Below, one piece after another: positions 24,850 to 34,273 of a stretch of 64,000 bases of DNA (within the stretch, counting starts at the first letter, position 1; each line of letters begins with the position of its first letter). This DNA is from Paludibacteraceae bacterium. GTDB lineage: Bacteria > Bacteroidota > Bacteroidia > Bacteroidales > Paludibacteraceae. The notes beneath the pieces were generated by a model that searched no databases, had not been told where the DNA came from, and worked only from the letters and a program-made list of their open reading frames with translations. The DNA lies in contig JAFSTO010000060.1 in the NCBI GenBank assembly GCA_017450435.1, positions 24,914 to 88,913 on the forward strand, in the 5' to 3' direction. Made by a program: the position numbers and the translations under genes.

Positions 24850-27806
24850 AAGTCTTCCACTCGTTCTAATTTGTCCAGTTCTACGTATGCCAGCCATCCT
24901 TCTGTGCTATAGCCCATGTCGTGGAGAAGCTGCATGTATTGAGTCACTTGTTGATTATAGTGAGGATTCTCTTTGCCGAACTTATAGTCAAGAATGATAG
25001 CATGCTTGTCGCGAAGCATCAGTCTGTCCGGACGATATAGAGCGGCATTGCTCGTCAGTATATCACATTCGTTGCGAATCTCATAATGCTGTGTGAACCA
25101 ATCGGAATGTCCGCATTCGTCTATCATGCGGTAGAACTTTTCTATCTCATGTTTTACCTCTTCGGTCTGCTCTACTCTGAGTGTCCCATCCGCTGTCAAT
25201 GCGTTGATAATGTCTGCTGTGTCATCGCGATAGGTGATGTGGGCAAGCACATTGTGCATCATCGTTCCGAAAGATGTCTGCTCCATGTATTCTGCCGAGT
25301 ATGTGCGGCGGCGAAGTCTGCCGTTTTCCGGCACTGATATATATCTGACACTACGTTGTTGCACCGCTGTCTCATTTGGTGAGGCGTGCTTCTTGCTGCT
25401 GCGGGACGGGGAATCAGACTCTTCCCAATAAAAGCTGTTATTGTCAGGATCAAGCTGCTGTTTGTCTTCGAAGAGTGGCATGAGCCATGTGCCGACAGTG
25501 ATGCCTGAACCGGCAAACGGCTCAGCAGGGGCAAAGGCGTAGAGGGTGTGAATCGGGCGGGTAAATGCAACGTAGGTCAGGTTGATAGAATCGATATAGA
25601 GCATCTCTTCCTCGCGTTGGTAGAAGCGTGCAAAGTAAGATTCTGCGGCTTTTTTCTTGCCTGCAATAGGCAGTAGTGGTATGTCAGAAAACGGCTCCGG
25701 CAAACCGGCGGTAGGACACCATAGTAGCGAATCTGAGAATTTTCTGTCAGGACCTAACGACCAACTCAACATCGGTATGATTACGACGGGGAACTCCAGT
25801 CCTTTGGACTTATGTATTGTCATAATCTGCACCGCATCAGGAGCTTGTGATGCCGGAATACATGGTGGAGTGCTGCGGCTTTTCCAATAGTCAAGAAAGC
25901 CGGATATATCAGCGTTCTTGCGAATAGAATAGTCGTAGATAATATCAAGAAACGCAGTTAGGTATGCATCGGCATCTGCTGTTTTGTAAAGTTTGTTACT
26001 ATCAATACAATTGCGGACAAAAGTGAATAAATCACTGCCGGATGTAGTTGGTGTTAAGTTCGTAGTCCCCTCCTGTGTAATAGATTTTGTTTGGTTGGTT
26101 GTTTGTGACGTGAATTGTGCGATGATGGCAGCAGAAACGGTGTCATCAGGGTTGATGACCAAACGCATCATCGCAAGCAGGTATTTCACAGCCGGATGAC
26201 TCTCTATGTACAAACCCTCTTGTGATTGTACGGCTATTCCTTGACTGATAAGGTGTTCGGAGACGCGTGCTGCTTCTTTGTTCATTCTCACAAGAACGGC
26301 CACTTCGCTCAACTGCTTGATACGACCTTCTTTCTGCAATTGGCGTATCGTGTCGGACGTACGCTGAAGGGCGCAGCTGATGAAGGTGTCTTTGTCGCCG
26401 TTGAACCATTCGAGGCGGTATCTGCCTGACAAGGATTTTTTCACCGGCTCCTGCATCATTCCTTCGTAAGCCTTTTTGACTAATGGTGCTTTGGGGTCTT
26501 CGCCCGTATATAATGATGCGGCATAACGCTCAAAAAGCAGGTTATTGGCTTCCACTATTGTGGCGGACGTTCGGTAGTTATATGTCTTCGGCAGTGGTGA
26601 ACCGAGAGGCAGACCTTCGGTGGCGATGTCTTGCAAGATTCGCATGTCGGAGTTGCGCCAACGATAGATACTCTGTTTCACGTCGCCTACCACAAGGTTG
26701 TCGTAGCCTTGGGATGAGGCTTCCATTATCAACGGGCGGAAGTTGTCCCATTGCAAACGTGACGTGTCTTGAAACTCATCTATCAAGTAGTGATTGAGAC
26801 GGGTGCCTATCTTCTCATACACAAACGGGGTGTCCGTTCCGCCTATGATTTGGTTGAGTAGCATGTTGGTAGCTGAGATGGGAATACGCCCTTCTGTGCG
26901 GTTACGCTCGTCGATTTTCGCCTCTACAGCGGCGAGCATACTCAGGTCATCAAGGTGTTCAAGCGCCAGAACAATGGAGTTGTATTGCTCTCTTGTATCT
27001 TGTGGTGCCTTTTTGCTTATCTCGTCAGGTTTGCCTTTGGGAGTGCGCCACAGCGTCTCTATTGCTTTGCGTTGTTCTGACAATTGCTGCTTGAGGTGTG
27101 ACACCATCTCAGGATGTGTGGCTATTACGCTCAACTCTGACTGGTTACGCTGTACGTTCTCATGCATCAGTTCGTCGGCGAACCGGCGAAGACTCTCTTT
27201 CGGATTCCAGTTGTTGCCGCCGCTGATGTTGCTATCCGCATAGTGCAACAGCTGCTTGAATGCGTTTTCTGTGTCCTGTTCACCTTCGTTGATGTCGAAG
27301 AAAAGGCGGTCTATTCCTTCAGCTATGATTTGCTTGTCGTCAAGCGATACGTTGTAGTGTGTCGTCAATCCAAGCTCTGCGGCAAACTGGCGAATGACCT
27401 GCTGAAAGAAACTGTCAATGGTGGAAACTTGGAACGCAGGGTAGTCTTGCAGAAGGTTTGCCATCAGTGTCTGACAGTCTTTAGATAACGTTGCGGCTTC
27501 GTTCTGACGCTCTTCCTCTGTCAGCATGCGGTGCACAAGACGCCCCTCGTCTTCCAAACGGCGTATGTCGAGCAGGTAATCAAGAAATGGTGAACTGAGC
27601 GGAGAGGTGGCAAGAGTATATAGTTCGCGAATGATACGTTCCTTCATCTCTGCCGTCGCCTTTTTGGTGAATGTCACCGCAAGGATATGTCTATATGGGT
27701 TTGGAATATGCTCCTCACGCAGGGAACGTAGCATGAATCTGATATAGACCAATGCTAACGCAAAAGTCTTGCCTGAACCCGCTGATGCTTTAGAGACGAT
27801 GAGCAT
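24846..27806 (-). CDS. UvrD/AddA-like helicase with C-terminal PD-(D/E)XK nuclease (RecB-type)
   Basis: 986-aa superfamily 1A helicase: Walker A ASAGSGKTFALA at residues 7-18, VDEFQDTSRLQW-type motif II (IDEFQDTS near 341), VGDVKQSIYRWR near 373, TIHKSKGLEFPVV near 662 and VAFTRP near 744. The C-terminal ~200 residues carry the nuclease core RPDRLML...ILDYKFGK. This fits the RecB/AddA subunit of a double-strand-break resection complex. The partner AddB-type gene is not upstream in this window. It overlaps rimM by 4 bp (ATGA). Confidence 0.9.
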   Translation of the reverse strand: MLIVSKASAGSGKTFALALVYIRFMLRSLREEHIPNPYRHILAVTFTKKATAEMKERIIRELYTLATSPLSSPFLDYLLDIRRLEDEGRLVHRMLTEEERQNEAATLSKDCQTLMANLLQDYPAFQVSTIDSFFQQVIRQFAAELGLTTHYNVSLDDKQIIAEGIDRLFFDINEGEQDTENAFKQLLHYADSNISGGNNWNPKESLRRFADELMHENVQRNQSELSVIATHPEMVSHLKQQLSEQRKAIETLWRTPKGKPDEISKKAPQDTREQYNSIVLALEHLDDLSMLAAVEAKIDERNRTEGRIPISATNMLLNQIIGGTDTPFVYEKIGTRLNHYLIDEFQDTSRLQWDNFRPLIMEASSQGYDNLVVGDVKQSIYRWRNSDMRILQDIATEGLPLGSPLPKTYNYRTSATIVEANNLLFERYAASLYTGEDPKAPLVKKAYEGMMQEPVKKSLSGRYRLEWFNGDKDTFISCALQRTSDTIRQLQKEGRIKQLSEVAVLVRMNKEAARVSEHLISQGIAVQSQEGLYIESHPAVKYLLAMMRLVINPDDTVSAAIIAQFTSQTTNQTKSITQEGTTNLTPTTSGSDLFTFVRNCIDSNKLYKTADADAYLTAFLDIIYDYSIRKNADISGFLDYWKSRSTPPCIPASQAPDAVQIMTIHKSKGLEFPVVIIPMLSWSLGPDRKFSDSLLWCPTAGLPEPFSDIPLLPIAGKKKAAESYFARFYQREEEMLYIDSINLTYVAFTRPIHTLYAFAPAEPFAGSGITVGTWLMPLFEDKQQLDPDNNSFYWEESDSPSRSSKKHASPNETAVQQRSVRYISVPENGRLRRRTYSAEYMEQTSFGTMMHNVLAHITYRDDTADIINALTADGTLRVEQTEEVKHEIEKFYRMIDECGHSDWFTQHYEIRNECDILTSNAALYRPDRLMLRDKHAIILDYKFGKENPHYNQQVTQYMQLLHDMGYSTEGWLAYVELDKLERVEDL

Positions 27807-27858
27807 GATTGTTTACATCCAAGCGATGATTTTTTAGAAGTGCTCTTTGAAATGACGC

Positions 27859-28299
27859 TCAGTAGATGAGCAGTTTGCCGTTGGCGTATGAGCAGTGATA
27901 TGGTCGAAGCATCTCTTTTGAGATACCTTTGGTAGGGTTGCCGAGTCCGTATGAGAGGTCGTAGTCTTCGCCGCATGTGGGGCAGTGAGCGTACATGCCG
28001 TCTGGTTCAATAGGAATATAGCGTTTCAGACATTTGGGGCAGCATAGGTCACAAGCGTGGTACTGCTCGTCAAAAGCTGTATATACCAATAAACCGGCAT
28101 AGCCGACAGCGTCAGTGTAATAACGTTGAGACGTGAAAACAAGATGGTCAATGCCGCCGGATGGCACAAAGTGAGGATACTCGGCAAGGATGTTAATCTC
28201 AAAATGAACAGGGTATGAGGGAACGGACGACACAAACGTTGTTCCTTCACATGAGCTTACCAGCAGGCAGAGTAATAATATGTGGTGTTTAATTTTCAC
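27859..28299 (-). CDS. Rieske-like lipoprotein with four-cysteine metal site
   Basis: 146-aa lipoprotein (signal KIKHHILLLCLLVSSC, Cys 17). The C-terminal part follows the Rieske pattern in outline (box 1 CDLCCPKC 83-90, box 2 HCPTCGEDYDLSYGLG 105-120, then G-NPTKG), but the two His ligands of a [2Fe-2S] Rieske cluster are replaced: the ligands read C87-x2-C90-x15-C106-x2-C109, as in zinc ribbons or rubredoxin-like sites. Its function is unknown. It is followed in the same direction, after 52 bp, by the helicase and preceded by the FKBP gene 6 bp away. Confidence 0.75.
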   Translation of the reverse strand: MKIKHHILLLCLLVSSCEGTTFVSSVPSYPVHFEINILAEYPHFVPSGGIDHLVFTSQRYYTDAVGYAGLLVYTAFDEQYHACDLCCPKCLKRYIPIEPDGMYAHCPTCGEDYDLSYGLGNPTKGISKEMLRPYHCSYANGKLLIY

Positions 28300-28305
28300 G
28301 TTTTG

Positions 28306-28782
28306 CTAATTCATAACCGATGACAGATGCACCTCGTAGATAAGTGTAGAGTAGGGAGGAATATAGCTTTGAGTCCCTTCTGTGCCGTGACCTTCGGAAC
28401 CATACCCTAACTGCCACGGAATATAGAGTATTATATCTCCGTGGTTGTGTATCTTCGACATCCCTTCCGAGAATCCTTTTACTACCGAGCTCATTGCGAG
28501 CACTGCATCGGTAGAAGCATCTACTTGATATCCGTTGATTAGACGTAGCTTGTAGTCGCAGGTGATGGTGCTTGTCGATTGCGGACGGGCGTCAGAACTC
28601 AATCCGCCGTAGATAATCTTATATTGCAGACTGTCGGCTGTCGTTATGATGGCGGCATCGGAGCCGGCATTCTGCAGGAGCCACATCTCGTTTTGTGCTT
28701 TCCAGTCAAGCCAATTGTCCTCCTTGCAAGAGAATAGAACAACGCTCAACATGATGAGGAGTAGGTAGTTCAGGTGTTTCAT
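28306..28782 (-). CDS. FKBP-type peptidyl-prolyl isomerase-like lipoprotein
   Basis: 158 aa. Lipoprotein signal KHLNYLLLIMLSVVLFSC. The C-terminal domain has the FKBP order: a Y-K-L-R-L-I-N-G beta segment, VVKGFSEGMSKI (the V-I-x-G-x-x-x-G-x block), IPWQLGYGSEG and IPPYSTLIYEVHL (the A-Y-G and P-N-x-x-L-x-F-x-V-x-L blocks). It is likely to act on proteins in the periplasm or outer membrane. An upstream in-frame ATG at 28800 would overlap the EnvC stop; ATG 28782 gives a canonical signal peptide. Confidence 0.82.
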   Translation of the reverse strand: MKHLNYLLLIMLSVVLFSCKEDNWLDWKAQNEMWLLQNAGSDAAIITTADSLQYKIIYGGLSSDARPQSTSTITCDYKLRLINGYQVDASTDAVLAMSSVVKGFSEGMSKIHNHGDIILYIPWQLGYGSEGHGTEGTQSYIPPYSTLIYEVHLSSVMN

Positions 28783-28784
28783 CG

Positions 28785-29981
28785 TTATTTTGCTAACCAT
28801 AGTTCGGGGTTGAGAATTTCTTTATCTTTCCATATCTGGAAGAATACTGTTGTTGAGTTGTCGTCGTCAGGGTCGCAGTAAATCTTTCCGATGTTCTGCT
28901 TGGCTTTTACGTTGTCGCCTTTTTTCACGCTTACTGTGGCAAGACCGGAATATACTGTTCGATAATTACCATGTTGCACAATCACAGCCTGTGTGCCGCC
29001 CATTGAGAAGATGCTGGTTACCTCGCCTTCAAACACTGCACGGGCTTGTGCATCGGTTGTTGTTTGTAAATACACACCTTTGTTGTTGACTGTTACCCGC
29101 TCCAATGTCGGATGTTGCTGTACTCCGAAATGACCGGATATATACCCTTTCTCCACCGGCCATGGAAGACGGCCTTTGTTCTTCTCAAAGCCGCCGGCTA
29201 TCAGTGCCTGCTCTTTGGTCAGCTGTTTGTGGCGGTCTATATCGCGTGCAATAAGTTCCTCTATTTTCTTGTTCAGTTCGTTGGCGCGTTTCTGCTGACG
29301 TCTCTGTTGTGCTTGTAGTTCCTTTTCTTTTTTCTTCAGCGATTTGAGCATGTCCTGTTGTCTGCGTTCGTCACGGGCAAGGTTCTCTTGCTGGCGTTGT
29401 TGCATCTTTACAGCACTTTCTTTGTTCTGTTTGTTCTCCTGCAACAGCTGGTTCTGGAGGTCTATCTCTTGTTGAGTGTTACGTATGCGTGCTACCTGCT
29501 GCTTGCGGAATGACTGAACGTCTTGTATATAACGCATACGGCGCATCATTTGCTGGAAATCCTTGGCGGAGAAAATGAAGAGGATTGGGGAAACCTGTTT
29601 GAAGGTATAATGACTCTCGCGGACGAAGGTAGCGTAGTCGTTCTGCAGTTTCCTTAGGTGTAACTCTAAGGAGTCGCGACGTGTGGAGAGAGTGCTCATC
29701 TCGTAGTCGAGACTGTTGATTTCGCTGTTGAGATTAGAGATGAGACGCCTGCGCTCGCGGATATCTTTGTTCAGAAGATTAAGTTTATTCACCGTGGCAG
29801 TCTCGCTTTTCTTTGTCTCTTTGAGCATCTGCTGTGTCTTCTCCAACTCCTGCAAGGTCCGTTCGCGCTGACTCTTGAGGTCGCTCACGCTCTGGCTCTT
29901 CTGAGGGAAGACCACAGCTGTCGTGACAAACAATAGCAGTGCTGTCAGCATTAGTCGCAGGTGGATAATGGGTGTTGTCAT
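28785..29981 (-). CDS. EnvC-like murein hydrolase activator (coiled coil + degenerate LytM/M23)
   Basis: 398 aa. Signal peptide to ~residue 27, then ~220 residues of coiled coil rich in Q/K/R/E, then a LytM-type domain (LPWPVEKGYISGHFG near 272 onward). The zinc-binding H-x3-D and H-x-H motifs of active M23 peptidases are not intact (HPTLE..., QHGNYRTVYSG), as in EnvC/NlpD, which activate amidases rather than cut peptidoglycan. It fits septal splitting controlled by FtsEX; an FtsE-like ATPase lies at 3.1 kb. It starts an apparent run EnvC-FKBP-Rieske-like-helicase-rimM. Confidence 0.88.
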   Translation of the reverse strand: MTTPIIHLRLMLTALLLFVTTAVVFPQKSQSVSDLKSQRERTLQELEKTQQMLKETKKSETATVNKLNLLNKDIRERRRLISNLNSEINSLDYEMSTLSTRRDSLELHLRKLQNDYATFVRESHYTFKQVSPILFIFSAKDFQQMMRRMRYIQDVQSFRKQQVARIRNTQQEIDLQNQLLQENKQNKESAVKMQQRQQENLARDERRQQDMLKSLKKKEKELQAQQRRQQKRANELNKKIEELIARDIDRHKQLTKEQALIAGGFEKNKGRLPWPVEKGYISGHFGVQQHPTLERVTVNNKGVYLQTTTDAQARAVFEGEVTSIFSMGGTQAVIVQHGNYRTVYSGLATVSVKKGDNVKAKQNIGKIYCDPDDDNSTTVFFQIWKDKEILNPELWLAK

Positions 29982-30032
29982 CGTTGTGTGATTTGTGTTT
30001 TTTTTTATTCCTCAATGTGCTGTTAATGTATT

Positions 30033-30884
30033 TCACAACCCGGGAATGATGGCACCAAGTGTGGTTTTCTTATAATTGTTTATCTTTAGGCGTGTTATGG
30101 TTTGCCTGTTGAACGACAGGTTGGGCAAGGCTATCTCTGCTGAACCGGTAGTCTTATCGTTCTTAAAACTTACTTCCATCACTGCCGGAAACAATATCTT
30201 GTCTGTGAGTGAGTGACCTTTGTATTGAATGCGGGTAACGCCTTTGTTCCCGTCCATCGTGGCTTCCACGCTTAGCGGCATCAACAGATGCTCGTCTATG
30301 ACGTAACTATAGGTTAGTCTGCCCTCGCGGAATGCAAGTGTGCTCTGACCATTGCGTGAATCGGTTTCTATGTCGTTTTCAAGGAAGAACGACTGAGGCT
30401 TGCCTATGACAAAGAGGCGGTTCATCACTATAGCCTGAATGTCGGCGAAAGTAAACGGCAGTCCTGTCTCTTTCTGCAACTCAGGGTAGGTCATTGAGGC
30501 ATAGCGTTTGTTCATCTTGTCTATGACAAGCACCTCGCTCTTGGTTGCCTCAAGGCGGTAAAGTTCAATGCCGAGTATTGGCTGAAGAGCAATGATAAAC
30601 AACGAGTCGCTGATAAGCGATATCGTGCCGTTAGAACTAATCTGCCGTTGCTCGTAGTTGATGCTAAAGCGACTCTTTTGTGCTTGCATCGATATGAACG
30701 ACGGCTGGGCTGCTATTGTTTTTTCCTGAATAGTCAGTACATGCTTCTTCTGCTCTGTACGGGGCTGTTCTGCAGTAGGAGAAACAACCTTTTTCTTGCT
30801 TTTGCAGCCGGATAACAGTAGCGCAAAAATCATTAGAGCGGAAATGGCATATACTATGTCGGTTCTGTGTAAGTTGCAAATCAT
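30033..30884 (-). CDS. DUF4292 lipoprotein
   Basis: 283 aa. Lipoprotein signal ending ALLLSGC (Cys ~27). The mature part is an extended beta-rich domain of the LolA/LolB-like kind typical of DUF4292: SINYEQRQISSNGTISLISD, GIELYRLEATKSEVLVIDKM, and the end ALPNLSFNRQTITRLKINNY. These proteins are near-universal in Bacteroidota next to a TPR protein and an EnvC protein, the arrangement found here. A role in lipoprotein or outer-membrane assembly is inferred. Confidence 0.83.
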   Translation of the reverse strand: MICNLHRTDIVYAISALMIFALLLSGCKSKKKVVSPTAEQPRTEQKKHVLTIQEKTIAAQPSFISMQAQKSRFSINYEQRQISSNGTISLISDSLFIIALQPILGIELYRLEATKSEVLVIDKMNKRYASMTYPELQKETGLPFTFADIQAIVMNRLFVIGKPQSFFLENDIETDSRNGQSTLAFREGRLTYSYVIDEHLLMPLSVEATMDGNKGVTRIQYKGHSLTDKILFPAVMEVSFKNDKTTGSAEIALPNLSFNRQTITRLKINNYKKTTLGAIIPGL

Positions 30885-30896
30885 AAGTAGTTTGAT

Positions 30897-32585
30897 TTAT
30901 TTTGTCTCTTCTGCTTTGTTTGGTTGCTCTGTGCTTTCGATAATCACCTTGTAGTGCTCCCGCAGTTCAGGGTCAGTCTTGTCTTCTGCGTTTGCCCAAG
31001 CCTGTTGCATGTAGAATTTCGCAAGCGTCTCTTGCCCGCTCAAGTGCAGTATCCACGCATAAGTGTCAAGATAGGTGGCGTTATCGGGCTCGGCCTTGAT
31101 GGTACGCTGGCTCATCTTTTCGGCTTTTCTTAGGTCTCCGCCGTTAACTGCAAGGATATATGCGTAGTTATTGAGGACGTATATATTCTCAGGATTGTAA
31201 CTTAGCGCGGCCTCATAATAGTAGAACGCTGAGTCAAGTTGCGATTGTTGAACATAGATATCTGCAAGTTGCACGTATAGCGCTATCTTGTAGTGCAGGT
31301 CTGTGGCGTCGGGCTGGGACAACCCTTGTTTGCAGAAATATATTGCCGAGTCTGCTTGCTCCTGTTGCATCTTAAGGCTGCTCATGATAAAGTACCACTG
31401 CTGCTCTTGAGGCTGATGCTCTATGGCTTTACGGGTGAGGTGAAGATACTCGTCAGTCGTGGCGGTACTGTCTTTCTGAAAGAGAGAGAGAAGGGTCTGC
31501 CATGTCTGTGTGTGAGCAGGATTGATGTCCAATATGGTCCATAGTATAGACTCTGCTTCTTCGTTGCGCTCGGTGGCAAGGTAGTAGTCTGCCAGAGGAC
31601 GATGAGCTTCTTCCTCTAACGGATACTGGACAATAAGCGATTGCAGGGCTTGCAGATGAAGACTGTCATTTTGACGCAACCAGCGGTCGTTGCGAAGGAT
31701 ATCCAACTTATAGTCAAGTGATATGATGTCGTTGCTGATAGCCTGTAACTCATATTGCGCTGCACGGGTATAGTCGCCCGTATCGCCGTAGTAGTTGCTT
31801 AGTGACAACGCCAAATACGGATTCTCAGGATAACTCTTTTCTACTGATACATACTGCTTGTATGCAGCCTCTTTCTCTCCTTGCTGCATCATTACATCGC
31901 CAAGAAAAACCTGCATGTAGTAGTTGTCAGGGTCTTGCTGAAGGTATTTGTTGATAACAGCAGCTGCCTGTTTGCTCTTGCCTGACATCATATACAACCG
32001 GTATCGCTGCAACGCACTATACATGTCCGTACCGTTAACATGTTCGATGAGGTCCTGCATGCGCAAGGCACTCTTGATATTTGTTTCGCGGATGTATATG
32101 TTTTGCAACACCTCTGCTGCGTGACTGTCATCAGGAGAACGGCGAATCTCTTTTTGTAAAGCAGTAATGGCTTTTTTGCGGTCGGATTTCTCGCCGGTCT
32201 TATAATGCTGCACTGAGTATGGATACCAATAGTCGTGGGGCGAAGCTGCGTAGGCGAGGTCAATATATTGCAACATACGCTCATCATCGTGCAGACCCCC
32301 ATAAAGAATGCCAAGGTAATAATTGGTAGCGGCATCATCGGGAGAGATGAGGTGGCAGTGTTGCAAGAGAGCCATCGCTTCGTCATATTTGTTTTCGTCC
32401 ATGGCGAGCATTGCTTCGTAGAAAAAATAACGAAGCTCGCGTTCATCGCGTATCTGCTCAGCTGTTCGAACCTCGCCTTTCGGCTTATCCGCCACTCGCT
32501 TGGGTTTGGCAGACAAGTCTATTGTCAAAGCCTGCAATAGGGCAAGAAAAATGATAATTGATAATATTTCAGCTTTTGTTGTCAA
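30897..32585 (-). CDS. Tetratricopeptide repeat protein
   Basis: 562 aa with a signal-like N-terminus (ILSIIIFLALLQALTIDLSA). From ~residue 50 to 540 it is a continuous array of TPRs (for example DEAMALLQHCHLISPDDAATNYYLG, NEEAESILWTILDINPAHTQ and PENIYVLNNYAYILAVNGGD motif pieces). It probably is a periplasmic or membrane-anchored scaffold. Together with DUF4292 and EnvC downstream it matches a conserved Bacteroidota gene string (dut-TPR-DUF4292-EnvC). Confidence 0.85.
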   Translation of the reverse strand: MTTKAEILSIIIFLALLQALTIDLSAKPKRVADKPKGEVRTAEQIRDERELRYFFYEAMLAMDENKYDEAMALLQHCHLISPDDAATNYYLGILYGGLHDDERMLQYIDLAYAASPHDYWYPYSVQHYKTGEKSDRKKAITALQKEIRRSPDDSHAAEVLQNIYIRETNIKSALRMQDLIEHVNGTDMYSALQRYRLYMMSGKSKQAAAVINKYLQQDPDNYYMQVFLGDVMMQQGEKEAAYKQYVSVEKSYPENPYLALSLSNYYGDTGDYTRAAQYELQAISNDIISLDYKLDILRNDRWLRQNDSLHLQALQSLIVQYPLEEEAHRPLADYYLATERNEEAESILWTILDINPAHTQTWQTLLSLFQKDSTATTDEYLHLTRKAIEHQPQEQQWYFIMSSLKMQQEQADSAIYFCKQGLSQPDATDLHYKIALYVQLADIYVQQSQLDSAFYYYEAALSYNPENIYVLNNYAYILAVNGGDLRKAEKMSQRTIKAEPDNATYLDTYAWILHLSGQETLAKFYMQQAWANAEDKTDPELREHYKVIIESTEQPNKAEETK

Positions 32586-32679
32586 GTTACTTTTGTTGTC
32601 AAGTTACTATTCGTGTATAGTCGTTAATACGTTTCTAACCTCGTTTCGCCCAAGTCTCTCAAATCAGCCGCTCCACCGG

Positions 32680-33114
32680 TCACTTCACTCCGCTGTGTCC
32701 GAAGCCGCCTTCGCCGCGTTCGGTGTCGCTGAGCTCACTGACCTCAATTATCTGAGGCTGCTCATGCCGCGCTATAACCATCTGTGCGATGCGCTCGCCG
32801 GGTTCTATAGTGACTGCTTCGCCTGAGAGGTTGATAAGGATAATTCCAATCTCGCCTCTATAGTCGGCATCTATTGTGCCCGGCGTGTTGAGTACGGTTA
32901 CGCCCCGTTTGAGCGCCATACCGCTGCGCGGGCGAATCTGGGCCTCATAGCCTACCGGTAACTCAATATACAAACCTGTCGGAAACAGACGTCTTTCTAA
33001 CGGCTGTAAGGTGAAAGGTTCGCTGATGCTGGTACGTAGATCCATACCTGCTGCCTGGGCACTCTCGTAGCGTGGAAGAGGATTGTCGGATTTGTTTATA
33101 ATCTTGATGTTCAT
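32680..33114 (-). CDS. dut: dUTP diphosphatase
   Basis: 144-aa trimeric dUTPase converting dUTP to dUMP and PPi. All five motifs are present: AGMDLRTS (1), [11 protein letters not shown] (2), [17 protein letters not shown] (3), [10 protein letters not shown] (4) and the C-terminal P-loop-like [10 protein letters not shown] (5). The gene precedes the TPR gene by 94 bp in which TTGTTGTCAAGTTACT occurs twice in tandem. Confidence 0.97.
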   Translation of the reverse strand: MNIKIINKSDNPLPRYESAQAAGMDLRTSISEPFTLQPLERRLFPTGLYIELPVGYEAQIRPRSGMALKRGVTVLNTPGTIDADYRGEIGIILINLSGEAVTIEPGERIAQMVIARHEQPQIIEVSELSDTERGEGGFGHSGVK

Positions 33115-33143
33115 ACGTTTCTGTCTCTGTTCCGCCTGCGTGT

Positions 33144-33191
33144 AGAGACGGTAATTGGGGTGGGGTGTTGTGCGTGGCGTTTACCGTCTCT
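33144..33191. repeat. Dispersed palindrome copy between the lipid kinase gene and dut
   Basis: Perfect 11-bp inverted arms AGAGACGGTAA (33144-33154) and TTACCGTCTCT (33181-33191), preceded by TTCCGCCTGCGTGT in place of the usual TTTCGCCCAAGTGT. The 26-nt loop is longer than in the 49.9-kb copy. Both flanking genes run on the minus strand. Confidence 0.7.
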
Positions 33192-33202
33192 CATAGTTTA
33201 TA

Positions 33203-34090
33203 CTAAAATCTTTTTTCCGCGAGTACCCGCAGACCGTCTTCTACAATCTTGATATCTATCGTTTCCGGCATGTGAACGGGGTCTCCGTCAATATGAAATG
33301 GTGCCGCGCTTTCGCGTATCAGCTGTACTTTTCTGGCTTTAAGGCTGTTTACGTAGAAACTGCTGTCCACATTCTTTGTGAACAGACGCATTGCTAAGGC
33401 GGGAGCCACAATCAGCGAGAACTTGCTCACGATAGCTATGTCTAACTTGCCATCCTGGATACTGGCTTTCGGCGCTATCTGTGCGGCATTACCCCACTGG
33501 TTGCAGTTCGCAAAGGTGATAAGAAAAGCATCGGTGTCAAGGTCTATACCATCACCCATAAGGCGATAATGTTGCGGTTCATAGCGCCACAACTCCTTCA
33601 CTATCTGTTCTACGTAGGTCTTTACGCCGCGTTTGTTGGCTTTTTGAAACTCCTCGCTTATCAGTGCATCAAAGCCGCAACCGCAGGTTACAAAGAAAGG
33701 AACGTCATTTGCGGTACCATAATCTACCGTTATAGGCTCTGCTCTGTTGAGCATATCTATTGCATTGGGTACGCGAAGACTTATTCCTAAGTGGCGTGCA
33801 AAACCGTTGCCGCTGCCGATAGGTATAACACCAAGGGCGGTCTGAGTATGTCTCAAGCCGCTTGCCACCTCGTTGACGGTACCGTCACCGCCTACCGCCA
33901 CAACCGACGCAAAACCAAGAGCGGCATACTGCTGGGCAAGCTCTGTTGCATGACCTTTATATTCGGTAAACACTACATTGGCGGACCACTGCTCTTTGTC
34001 TAACAATTTGTCAATAAGCTTCGGTACACGACGACGATTCTGGTTGTCGGCACCGGAGATGGGGTTGATGATAAAAGCTATATTCTTCAT
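33203..34090 (-). CDS. Diacylglycerol kinase family lipid kinase (YegS/DagK-like)
   Basis: 295 aa. The DAGK catalytic domain shows NPISG near residue 10, VVAVGGDGTVNEVASGL (near 65-80) and PIGSGNGFARHLGI (near 95), the ATP/metal motifs. Substrate in this family may be diacylglycerol, sphingoid bases or other lipids; in Bacteroidales sphingolipid phosphorylation is a real alternative. It has a consensus promoter (34117-34148), divergent from that of the NamZ gene. Confidence 0.88.
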   Translation of the reverse strand: MKNIAFIINPISGADNQNRRRVPKLIDKLLDKEQWSANVVFTEYKGHATELAQQYAALGFASVVAVGGDGTVNEVASGLRHTQTALGVIPIGSGNGFARHLGISLRVPNAIDMLNRAEPITVDYGTANDVPFFVTCGCGFDALISEEFQKANKRGVKTYVEQIVKELWRYEPQHYRLMGDGIDLDTDAFLITFANCNQWGNAAQIAPKASIQDGKLDIAIVSKFSLIVAPALAMRLFTKNVDSSFYVNSLKARKVQLIRESAAPFHIDGDPVHMPETIDIKIVEDGLRVLAEKRF

Positions 34091-34116
34091 ATTTCAAAAT
34101 CAGCAATAAACGACTA

Positions 34117-34148
34117 CAAAATTACAAAAAAAATCCGATATGTGCAAT
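34117..34148 (-). promoter_or_regulatory. Promoter for the lipid kinase gene (and possibly dut)
   Basis: Minus strand ATTG (34145-34148), 20-nt spacer, TAATTTTG (34117-34124), 27 nt upstream of the start. Confidence 0.7.
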
Positions 34149-34183
34149 ATAACTGCGCGTAATATATTATTTTAGAAAAAAAA

Positions 34184-34215
34184 GTTGCAAGGAAATGTTT
34201 TTTTTGTTAACTTTG
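34184..34215 (+). promoter_or_regulatory. Promoter for the NamZ-like gene
   Basis: GTTG (34184-34187), 20-nt spacer, TAACTTTG (34208-34215); leader of about 50 nt to ATG 34274. Confidence 0.75.
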
Positions 34216-34273
34216 CGATTGTTTAATGTGACATTATACCGTCAGCTTTTTAGTTATCCTTTTATCCGATACA

